Of a DNA stretch of 64,000 nucleotides, positions 32,910 to 42,933 are shown piece after piece. The DNA comes from Sophora flavescens. Taxonomy: Eukaryota > Streptophyta > Magnoliopsida > Fabales > Fabaceae. Location: the NCBI GenBank assembly GCA_030762895.1, contig CM061069.1, positions 87,119,548 to 87,183,547 on the forward strand. The letters run 5' to 3'. The translations under genes and the position numbers were made by a program. The notes below the pieces were generated by a model that was not told where the DNA came from, ran no database searches, and saw only the letters and a program-made list of their open reading frames with translations. Numbering within the stretch: the stretch's first letter is position 1; each line of letters opens with the position of its first letter.

Positions 32910-34376
32910 TGATAATCTTCTAGATTATGTGATTTTTGTGTGCTTATTAAATGAATTTTTGCTCCCAATTGTATTAATTGATTGAGTTTTTATCCCTAAA
33001 TTTAGCCAATTGTGTTTTTAATAGTGTTTCACGTATTTTAATTTAATTTTATACTTTTAGAGTTAATCTAATAATATTTTTACTTGTTTTGCATTTTTAG
33101 GAAATAATGATATGATGTTAAATCAAGTGAATTGAAGAAAAGAGCAACAAGGAGCTTTACATTAAATTTGGATTTAGGCTAGCTAATTCTAATTTAAAGA
33201 AGAGGTTAAGGCAATTGAAAGCCCACATGCTTGTCTCGGCTGTGTTCAAATGAGATTAGAATAAGAAAGCCATCCAATGCTCCTCAACATGAAAGAAGTT
33301 GCAAAAAGTTAGAAAGTGAATGGAATTGGAAATAAAAAATAAAAAGTCGACCAAAGGAGACGCTAGAATGAGAATTAGAAGGTGAGAGGAGGTTTGGCTT
33401 GGGGTAAACTTAGGAGGTGAAGGATGGAATAAAAAAATTATGAGAGGGAGACAACTTTAAAGAGGAACTTGGAACTTGGAAAATAAAAAAAGGCAGCAAC
33501 GTGAATAAAAGGGGCGGCACTGTAGCGCGTATGGAGGCCCGAGGAGGAACGCAGGGCGTGCTGGGAACATCAATGAGCCGCCACGGTGTGGAGGAAAAAG
33601 GAGTTACTCCCCTCACTGGTTTTGATGCGGTTCTCTCTTTATCTCTATTTCATTTTATTTTAGGTTTAAGATGTCGGCTAAATTTCTTTTTGCTAGGTTC
33701 TTGATGTAATTCATTTTATGATGAAGTTTTATTTGACTATCCGACTATTTTATGAATAATTGGTTTTGTTGATGTGATGTTTACTGTACTTGTTTACATT
33801 TGAATGCTTATCTACCATTCTTACGTTTTGAGGTTCAATTATGTGCTAAGAATAGTGATTTTTGGACTTTGTCTCTTATAATGATCAACATTAATTGGAT
33901 TAATCTAGGAATAGATAACTTGATTAATGTGGGTATTTCACAAATTCCACAGAACTTTTATCATCATGCCTTTCAATTAGACCAAAGAATTAGGGGAGTT
34001 TATAAGTTTGATAGAATTGATTCAGTAAGGAATTAAGCTTCAATTAATTTAGGTAATTTGTCATCCAACAAATCAATTGGGATTAGGATAATTAGAATTT
34101 CGGGTAATTCATAGGATTCCTCCTCATGAGGAACCCGGATTCATAATTGGATGAAATTAAATCCCTAACGCTTTTATTTCTATTTTATCTCCCAAAAATT
34201 CCAAAAATATTTTATTTCTCTTTTTGCTTTATTCTATTTTTTTTTAGCTCTCTTAATAGCAAATTTTAGTCTTAATAGTTGTTTAATTTGTGAATTGGTA
34301 CTGGTAACTAATCCTGTGGACGATATCCGGTTCTATTGATTTTATTACTTCAGAACGATCAAGGTACACTTGCCAA
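32910..34376 (+). repeat. 3' LTR of B2
   Basis: Uninterrupted copy of the B2 LTR, starting TGATAATCTTCTAG. It lacks the last nine bases or so of the 5' LTR end. Confidence 0.88.
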
Positions 34377-34396
34377 AAATTTCTCTTCTTTGTTAG
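34377..34396. repeat. Right copy of the approximately 20-bp duplication flanking B2
   Basis: Partner of 15392-15412, one substitution and one T shorter. Beyond it the H polyprotein continues on the minus strand. Confidence 0.72.
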
Positions 34397-36030
34397 CCAT
34401 TCCTCAGGGACTTTTGATATGATGGCATACTCTACAATACTTGAGCAAATGAAATATTTATTCTCATTGTTTAAAGATGTCGAAATTGATCAACCCTGCT
34501 CTTCTTTCTCTTTCCTTTTCTTCACAATCGGATATGGCAATTTCATAAGAAGGGATCTCTTATGGCTTGTTCCTTTCCTTCAATGGCTGACTTTTTATTT
34601 TCTCAAGATAGAATCTTCATCGACTAATTTGACCCTTTTCACTTACTTTTATCTTCAAGTTCCCCTTTTCTTTTCTCTTGAACTCTCTTCTCTCTCACTA
34701 GTCTCGACCATCTTCTTGTTCGATTCAAATTTTCAGCATTTTGGCTTGTGGAATGGGTCAACAACTGGTCTACTAACTTTCCACTTCGCAACACGACACC
34801 TTGCATCTCGTTGGATTATTAGTAGTATTCCCAGAAAATCCGCACTTAATGCACTTGACACTTGTTTAGATAGCGGTTCAATCTACCTTCAAGATTCTTA
34901 GTTGATGCATGGCATTCTTGAAGTTAGATTGTGTGACTTGAATGTATTGTGCAAGAGTTGTTCTCAAACTATTCATTCTACTCGTTGAGTATCACGTGTG
35001 GTTGATTTTGGAGTAGTGGTTGTTGTGAAGATGAGTTGTCTTGTGGAGCTTCTTGTTTCAAGGAAGGTTGGGTCTTCTTCAATTTTGATTGTGGGAATTT
35101 GAATAAGAATTTGCCATTATCTTGGAAAATTCCCATGTAATTTGCTTCCTCTCGAGGAGCCAATGAGCCAAATTTGCCATTCTCATATTCTCCACCACAA
35201 AAATCACATTCATTACTTGTTATGCTTGCAATGGCCCTAAACTCATGAATTTAGTTGCTTTGTGATTGCCTCCAATTGATGAGTGATGAGTTTGTTTTGA
35301 GCCAAAATTGCATTTTGAGAATTAAGCTCAACATCCGCTTATCGGTGGGACTCTATCATGATTCAAGAGATAGTCATTGGAAGCCATACTCAACCAACTT
35401 CAAGCTTCATCGGCGGTTTGAATTCATAGAACCTCAGATGCATCCAACATGGGTTTTGTCGAGGTCTCAATTTACAAAATATTTACATTTGTTGAATATC
35501 CAGACCCGTGATTGGACACTTTCTTAGGAGCAATCAAGGCAGTTCCCAACATCATATAAGTCTCACCATCCCGTTGCAAAGAAGCAGTATCTCCCCCTGA
35601 TCTTCAGAAACTTTGATGGTGGAAAATGCCTTTTAGGTTTTTTCCTCAAGTCGTTCCAAATGTGGTGCTTCTTCTTGGGTGAGATTAGACAGACTTTGTA
35701 CATCTACAATGAAAAGGGAAATGCCCGCAACTATCTCGCATCATCCGTAGCTCCATTAATCTTGAGTCTACACATTATCTCTAGAAAAAGTGGAGACATG
35801 ACTATATGGATCTTCAGCATCACTTCCTCCAAAATTGATTTTGTTAACATAATAGGTATGTAAACTTGATCTCAAAATTATTAGCATCTCGGTGGTACAA
35901 CAATACTTGAATGATTCGGTTGATGGACCATTAAGTACTCTGCCAATTTCTCAGATTTCCTTGCACATTTCAATATGATTTCTTCTTCATTGCACTTGTG
36001 ATGTAAGAAAATTTGCTTCTTCCTTGTAGC
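34397..36030 (-). pseudogene. H gag, heavily decayed
   Basis: On the minus strand the region parallels A gag from end to start. Near 34400-34530 are NISFAQVL and SMPSYQKSL, matching A's NIPFAEAL and MPSYAKFM. Near 35080-35160 EEANYMGIF matches A's EEVNYM. Near 35500-35860 fragments of the capsid domain (DPYSH, KINGATDDA, RAFPF) match A's DPHAH, KLNGASDEA and RLFPF. Stops and frameshifts occur every few dozen codons. No zinc knuckle could be read with confidence. The upstream end meets the H primer site region at about 36215. Confidence 0.7.
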
Positions 36031-36234
36031 TTTTTCCTTTCACTTAGTTCCACTTCGATTGATGCTTTGCTGTCTTTTCAACCAGGATCAAACAAAAGCT
36101 CACTTGTTGCTTTAGCACAAAGCATACAACACACCAAAAGTCTAAGCAGATGATATTGATTAAATTAACAAATGTTAATTAACAATGCATATTCTTGTTG
36201 ATATTGATCAACTTCATTAACAGCAGTAAAAACT
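36031..36234 (-). other. H leader and degenerate primer site
   Basis: On the minus strand the LTR end CAATTCATCAACA (to 36235) is followed by AGTTTTTACTGCTGTT, a decayed version of the Asp-type primer site seen in A and E. The rest is A/T-rich leader. Confidence 0.6.
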
Positions 36235-37137
36235 TGTTGATGAATTGCTAAGTATACTAGATGGTACAAGTAATAAAGTGAGAGTAAGTGTCGTTCCCAC
36301 TTGAAGTTGTAGTCAAGTAACTGCTGCATGGCCTGTGTTTCGATATTTGAACCAATAGTTTTCATATTTCTACAATACTACAAGAATGTTAGATTAAATG
36401 TTTTCACAGCAATGAGCTGAATCAAGTACAAGTAAATAATGAATTCAATATAATTAAAAGCAATTAGGTATGGAATCCTGATCTTCACCTAATGTGCTTT
36501 GTTGACCACCAACCTCGATTGATTAGATTACCAGATTGACATTCAAGTCAACTGTCGATTTATCCACTAGTTCCTTAGTATGATAATCACATTACCAATT
36601 AAGAACCCTAATTCCTTAGGTGATACAAGAAACCCTTTAAGCATTACTTCAGACACACAAGAATGTATTGAAATGATTTTATTCACAAAGTTAACATGAG
36701 CTGATAAATTGTTAGACTAAATTGAGTTGAAATAAGTGGTTAAACGTAATTACATCAAGATCAATTTAATTCATCTATAACCTAACTTTTCAAAAAGATC
36801 TAGCAGCAGCTTAAAGTAGTAAGAGAAGAGTGGAAGAGCAGAGTAGGAATGAGTGGTGGAAGATACACAGATCTCGAATCATTTCCAAACTGAATCTCAA
36901 AATGATGCAGAGAGATGTGTGATCAAAGATGAAATTACGCTAAAATGAGCAAAAGATCCTTCAAGCTTTTTGTCAAAAACGTGTTTATCCCAGTTACACT
37001 CCACTTCCATGCCGGCGCGATCCGGCTTGACGTTTTAGCGTGAAACTGTCTAAAACCTTTTGCTCTCGGGTCCCTACTGTGTGAGCTGCACTTGGACAGT
37101 TGAAGCTCTGCCTTATTTACGCTACGGTGCGAGCCAG
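36235..37137 (-). repeat. 5' LTR of H, left part
   Basis: Matches 7611-8446 for its first 720 bp or so, then continues with LTR sequence lost from the other copy. Interrupted at 37138 by F. A remainder probably lies between 42656 and 42933. Confidence 0.7.
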
Positions 37138-38376
37138 CGATAAATATAAAACCCATCTAGTTTATAACTAGTAAGACTATAGTTTATGTGCTATTATTAA
37201 GTTCAATCTGATTTACGCCCAATTGGCCTTGTTTTGTTCTTAAGTTAAACTCCATTCATTTAGGCATTTTAGTAGTTTTGTCTATTTTGGAATAAATTAG
37301 TTTTGTTTCTTTATTGTTTCGGAGTTAAAAGTGAAGCTCTTAGAGTCCAGGAAGATGAAGAAAACGATGGAAAAGCCTGGTCTGGAGTTTCACTGCGAGG
37401 GAGGGGCTTTGCTACGCCTCGCGAGCAGAAGACCCATTAAGCGGCCAACGGTCATCCTTTTGTCTCGCCTCGCGAAATCCCCATTCCGCCCTCATGGTCA
37501 ATTTGAGAAGCGCCAATTTTAATATTAAGCCTCCTTAAAGGCCTTGAGAATCAGAACTCTATATATTCTTGTTTTAAGTGATTGATGGATCAACTGGAGC
37601 CTTTTGATTCTGCTTGATTTTGGAGCGCTGGGTAGAATCCTTTATGTTTACGGAGGCTAGTCTCTCTCTTTTTCTTATTTTACTATAGTGGGTTAGGACC
37701 CGTTGTATGCCTGTCTTCACGAGCGCAGAACTAATCCTGTGAGGATCGATGAAACCACCCGTGGCGGTGTGAGGGTCGATGTGATGTATATCTTTCTCCT
37801 TCTTTCAATTAATGTTTTTGAATTCCGATTTGATTGAGTTGATCATATGCATCGTGATTGACTAGTTAAGCGTATTGAGGCTTAAGAGGTAGTCGCGTTT
37901 CGGCTTGAATTGGGATCGTCGTTCGACTATTGCGCTGGTGGTAGAGTCGGTGCGATACTAGGTAACAGAATTAATAGGTTTGATGATTAGGATTATGATA
38001 CCTAGTAAGTAATTAATCCGATCGTTGAATCGTCTTTGAGCACGACTGGTGGATATAGGAGAATTTGGGGGTCTGGTTGACATTGTAATTGAAGCTAGGA
38101 AAGAATCATCATCACTTGGGTACTATGCATGATTGGGTAGGTGGATTTGGGACCTTAGATATTTTAATTTCTGATTTTAATACCTTAACGTAGTTGATTT
38201 GTTAATTTTGAATTACAATCCTATTTCTCTCTACTCAACCATTTCTGTCATAACCAACATGAATCTTCTAGTGAATTAGTCGATTCGTAGCCAGACCTTC
38301 ATTCGACACCCGGTAAAATTCTTACAGAAGTGTTTATTTTATTACTTACGGCGACCGGTACGGCGGTAGCTCAACA
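37138..38376 (+). repeat. 5' LTR of F with two TCGCCTCGCGA motifs
   Basis: ACGCCTCGCGAG at 37414-37425 and TCGCCTCGCGAA at 37464-37475 are the same core palindrome as in A, although the rest of the LTR is a different sequence. CTATATATTC follows at about 37559. The 3' LTR copy of this stretch (41650-41760) is too degraded to show the motif. Confidence 0.72.
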
Positions 38377-41300
38377 AGTTTTTAGTAGCGTTACAGTTAA
38401 GCGCGGCCAATTTTCCCAATTTTTAGGGGAGTGTGATTGTTGGTTAAGTTATTTTTTTATTTTATTTTTATTTTTATTTTTTTTGTATTTTATTATCTCT
38501 CCTCACTTTGATTCCACTTGGTCTTGCCTTGTTTTGTATACGGGTCACCTGCAGAAATGCTTGGGTTGAGAGTGTAATGGGGCAGACACTGCTGAGTTGT
38601 CAGTTTCTACTTCTATCAGAACATTGGACTCTACATAATTTACAAACAGCTGCCGAACAACCATCGGAGAAGCAGTCGAGTCGGAGACCGGGGTTATGAG
38701 GAGAGAGACCGTCACGGGTTCGCTCGGAGTATATGCGGCAGTGGTCTGGCGAGAGCGAGCCCAACCTCAGTTGATTAGAGCCACAGCCTCAGCGGGATGG
38801 TGAAAGCATGAAGTAGGAGTTGGCTATATTGAGAAGATAGGCGGCAGTTAAGGAAGTTGGCAATCAATACAAACATCATTGATAAGTTGGCAAACTCATC
38901 TAAGTCGTAATTCGAATCTAGAGATGCATATTGCCTAACCATAAAAACAACTAAATGGCGTCTCGGGGACTTTCCCGGGTGATAAGAGAACAGCCCTAAG
39001 AACGATGTGATGTAACAAATAGAAGCGGTAGGGTGTTTGGGATCTAACGGGGATACAACTAGTTCTGGGAAGTTGAGGAAGAACTACCACATGTTGAGAA
39101 AGAGCAACCTAAGAAGAGAGGGTTAAAGCGGGGACAAGGCACCCGGAGCAGGGGAGGAGTTCAAATGAAGATAAAGTGGTAGTAGACTCCACCATGCTTT
39201 AGCGAGCAATCTGATTTTGCGCGTTAAATAAATATGTTGGCTTGCATGCATTGTGTGGACCTTTGGTAAGTTAGTCAAAGTCCCACATGCAGCGCTACAG
39301 TGAAAACACAATTTGACCGGAGAGTAGGTTCATAATTGCGAGAGGTCAAAAGTTTTCACCCGTGCTAGGTGGAGATTGTGGAAAGGAGTGGTATTAGCCA
39401 CAGTGCCCATCTACAACCATGGGATAGGGTGGAGGATCTCACTTGATGAGCATCTCTCACCACCTAACGAGGCTATGGGATCGGTGGATGTGGCAATAAG
39501 TCAGCTGGTGGCGTACCCCAAAGAAGGCGACTTATTGAGGAAAGCGACCCAAGCTAGGTATCCTTTATTTTAGTTTTATCATTTTTCTTTTATATATTAA
39601 AAAAACTTGATTCGCACCGAATCCCTCGGTGTAATGGCAGAGACGGAAGCCACAGAATCGGGGAGGCTTACTCAAAACACGCTATCGCGACACGAGGGAT
39701 ACTCCCAACCTCGCGATTGGGAATCATCTCTGTTGGAATCCAGTTAGCCTCGCGAATCTTTATCGCTTCGGGTCTGGAAAGTGTGAAGAACAAATTTCGA
39801 GATCCGCCTAAGTGAATATGCAATTAAGTTTTTGATTTGCGGGGATTGCTTCCAGGGAGAGGCCTTTGGCCCGATGAGAGAGGTGCCAGGAACGATAGGA
39901 TGAGGATACAGCAAGTAGAAGAACTTTTAAGTGGAAAGCCCACGCCAATGGTATTTGATCGGGGGCACCTCTCCTTTCCTCTCTCTTATTTTTATCTGTA
40001 TTCTTTCGTGAGGACAATGATGCTTTAAGTGTGGGGAAGACCAAATTGCCTTGTTTTTGCTTTTGTTTTTGTTTTTATTTTTGTTTGTCCTTCTTGAATA
40101 ATTTTGAGAAGATCAAGAGTGTTGTGTATGAATGTTGTGTAGGCAAGCTTGGCGGGATTTTTAAATAAATTTGCGCATAGATTGATTGCATGAATTATTT
40201 TAAACATCGATGATTTCCCCCTAGGTTAGAAAATGAAAGTTGATCCCGATGTGAAAATTAAAAATTGAACTTTGAGAAACTTTTTGTCCAATTGTGATTT
40301 ATTAAAAGTTTGGGGTGAGGGGGTGCACACACTAGGAATTGTATCTAGGTCAGACAATTTGCAAAATGTCAGGTGAGGATTTGAGCCTCGACTTTTTTTT
40401 TATTGTGGATCCTTTCAAGTTGCCTTTCCGTTTGCTAAAATCTCTTCATGGTTTTGCATGTTTATGTCTTGCGTCAAATGGTTTAAGCAATTTTCTTTGA
40501 ATAACTACTTAGCCTAAAAAGAACCTTCCATAATGCATGTTCCACTAATTAGCCATTTGATCCTAATTCGCCTATTGTTTCTTGATGACCCCTATACTAT
40601 AGCCAAAATCTGGAAAAACCATGTAACAATCTTGAGGATTAGGAGGGCATGGGGAAACCTTATCAAGAGAAGGGTTGTGAGAGGCTAAGTTTGGGGGAAT
40701 TCTGAGGGGTGATATATGGATTTGGGTTTGAGAAAAAGAAAAATAAAGGTTGAGAGCCAAGGCAAAAGAAAAGAAAAAAAAAAAGAAAGAAAAAAAAATT
40801 GCCAAAAGAAAGGGCAAAGCAAAAGCATAGCAAGGGGAAAAGGTTATCTTAGTCATTAGTGGAAAAAGAAAAATGGAAAAAGGAATTTGAGTGGAATATG
40901 TAGCCAAGTCGTGCCTTTGGTTCCTAGGGACTTAAGACTAGTATCCTTGAATATCCTAGCCATAGCCAAGCCAAATTCTGACTTTAAAAGGCGAATGTTG
41001 ATGTATTTTTGCGTGAGCCCCATTTTTGAGATGAAAATCAAATTCATGGAAAGTAATCTTGATATGCAAATTGGGTAAAAGGGTTGATACCTAGGCGAAT
41101 TTGGCGAGATGGGTAGATTACTAAATGCCCATGGAGGAAGGCAATTGTTTTGAATTTGTGATCTCCCTTTTGTGTGTAACTTGGATCCCCGACTTAGGTT
41201 TGATTGCATACATGATGAAGTTCTCAATTGTTTAAAGTAAATAAATATAGGATTACTTTGATGTATGAAACATTGAGAAAAGCTGTTTTGTAGATTGCAT

Positions 41301-41399
41301 GAGATTTGTGCGAAGTGGTGAATCCTTTAAGCTTACCAAGTCTTGAGTCTTTTTGGTTTTAGCTTCTTGGGGACAGCAAAGTTTAAATTTGGGGTATTT
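38377..41399 (+). other. F interior, noncoding
   Basis: No recognisable retroelement protein. About 39120-39480 resembles B2 31030-31450 in patches (AAATAAATATGTTGG, TTGCATGCAT, CATGGGAT), suggesting shared ancestry with the B/J family interior. 40735-40800 is a purine tract. TTGGGGACAGCAAAG lies 20-30 bases before the 3' LTR. Short open frames here (e.g. 39376-39573) are not supported as genes. Confidence 0.6.
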
Positions 41400-42655
41400 T
41401 GATAAGCCTGCGGCTCATCTAGTTTTTATAACTAAGTAAGGTGTGGTTTATGTGCTAATTATTCGGGTTCGATCTCGATTCGCCCAAATTTGGCCTTGTT
41501 TTGTTCTTAAAGTTAAACTTTGACTAGTTTTTAGGCATTTTTATTAGTTTTTAGTCTATTTTGAATGGGAATTAAGCTTTGTTTCTTTTATTGTTTGAGT
41601 TAAAGTGAAGCTCTTAAGTCAAGGAAGATGAAGAAAACGTTGGAAAAACAGTGGGTTTGGCGCGCGAGGCTGCTGCCTGGGACTTGAGACGTTTATAGCG
41701 ACAGCAGTCATCCTTTCCGTCTACGCCTCATGTCTTTGCTCTCAGTCAATTTGAAAGCGCCAATTTTAATATAGCTTCATGAAAGGCATTCGCTTCCCCA
41801 TGAGAAGTGGCAGAATCGAGAACTCTATATATTCTTTATTTTGCGTGATTGATGGATCGGCTAGGAGCACTTTTGATTCTGCCCGATTTTGAGGCGTTTA
41901 GGCCGAATCCTTGTGTTTCTGGAGTGCGTCTCTCTTTCTTTTCTTATTTTACTAGTGGGTAGTTAGGGACAGGTTGTATCTTTCTTTACGGACATGAGGA
42001 ACGAAATCCCACGTCCAGGGATCAATGGAAACCACCGCTGGCGATGTAAAATTCGATGTGATGTGTCTTTCTCCCTTCTTTGAATTGTTTTCCAATTTTG
42101 ATTTGATTACGTTGATCATATGCATCGTGATTGACTTGTTAAGCGTGATGGCTTAGGAGGCAATTAGCGTTTTGGACAGATTGGGATAATCGATCGAAGT
42201 ATTTGCGAGTGGTGGGAGATCTCCAAGCTATAAGGGAACAAAATTAATAGAGTTTGATGATTGGGATTATGAGACCTAGTAAGTAATTAATCAATCGCCG
42301 AAGATAAATCTTTATTGAGCCGACGGTGGATATAGAGAGGAATTTGGGGTCTAGAGTTGACATTGTAATTGAACTTAGGGAAAGAATCATCAACACAGTC
42401 TATGCACTGATTGGGTAGGTGGATTTGAGACCTTAGATATTTCTAATTTCTGAGTTTAATACCTTAGCTTAGTTGATTTGTTAATTTGAGTCTAATCTAT
42501 TTTTCTCTCGACCATTTTTATCAAGAACCAACGTCAATTTCGTAAGATTAGTAGAATTATTAGCCCAAATCCTTGTGTTAAACCTCATTAAATTCTTCCG
42601 TATTTTATTTATTACTTACGTGACCGGTACACTTGCGGTGACTAAATGACACTGA
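41400..42655 (+). repeat. 3' LTR of F
   Basis: Starts TGATAAGCCTGCGG. Alignment to 37138-38376 is clear for most of its length, with many indels. The precise end is uncertain by about 10 bases. Confidence 0.7.
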
Positions 42656-42933
42656 GCCAACAACAGAAGCGCAGTTACAATGCTTGTACCACACTATTTT
42701 GTGATTGACTAAACTGTCTCAGTTCAGAGTGGCCGCAAACTCTTATTCTGCACATTTTCAACATCTTTGGTGTATTTTTCACACAAATTAAGATCTAATG
42801 AATAAAACTTTATTCAAATGAAAGTGTGAATTTTCTTTCAACTTATCCCGAAATCCAAAGATTGTTTACAAACTTATTTCTATTTGGATTCTAAAGCTAG
42901 CATATGTACATTCATAGGGGATCACACTCATCA
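42656..42933 (-). other. Probable right remnant of H's 5' LTR
   Basis: About 280 bp between F and J's resumed interior. It ends in CACTCATC, also seen at 13061-13069 next to the other H LTR. Otherwise nothing recognisable; assigned by position. Confidence 0.4.

Larger units (their letters stand above)
15413..34376 (+). mobile_element. Element B2: non-autonomous LTR element, same family as J, inserted in H
   Basis: 5' LTR 15413-16247 plus 29883-30537, interrupted by A. Interior 30538-32909. 3' LTR 32910-34376. Both LTRs start TGATAATCTTCTAGATTATG. The 5' LTR ends CGTCAACA; the 3' LTR stops after TTGCCAAAA and lacks the last nine or so bases. The primer site after the 5' LTR is a damaged tRNA-Asp-like sequence. 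There is no gag-pol. Without A it is 5.33 kb. It sits between the protease half and the gag half of H. Confidence 0.87.
37138..42655 (+). mobile_element. Element F: non-autonomous LTR element in H's 5' LTR
   Basis: LTRs of about 1.24 kb at 37138-38376 and 41400-42655 match each other but differ by many small insertions and deletions. The 3' LTR starts TGATAAGCC; the 5' copy reads CGATAAAT at the same place. The 5' LTR ends CTCAACA, followed by a damaged primer site (TTTTTAGTAGCGTTACAG). GCCAG (37133-37137) and GCCAA (42656-42660) are a possible imperfect target duplication. The interior (38377-41399) has no gag-pol. Confidence 0.72.
7611..42933 (-). mobile_element. Element H: minus-strand Athila-like element nested in J
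   Basis: Read on the minus strand: 5' LTR (about 42933 down to 36235, split by F), degenerate primer site, gag (36030 to 34397), [B2 insertion], protease (15391 to 14877), 3' noncoding region, and 3' LTR (13069 to 7611, split and eroded by D1). The LTR copies at 7611-8446 and 36235-36955 match each other. RT, RNase H and integrase are absent; the protease frame is followed almost at once by the sequence that normally follows the integrase end in element A. No clean target duplication was found (ACAGG on the left, no match on the right), so the exact right boundary is uncertain. Without insertions it would be about 6 kb. Confidence 0.68.
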
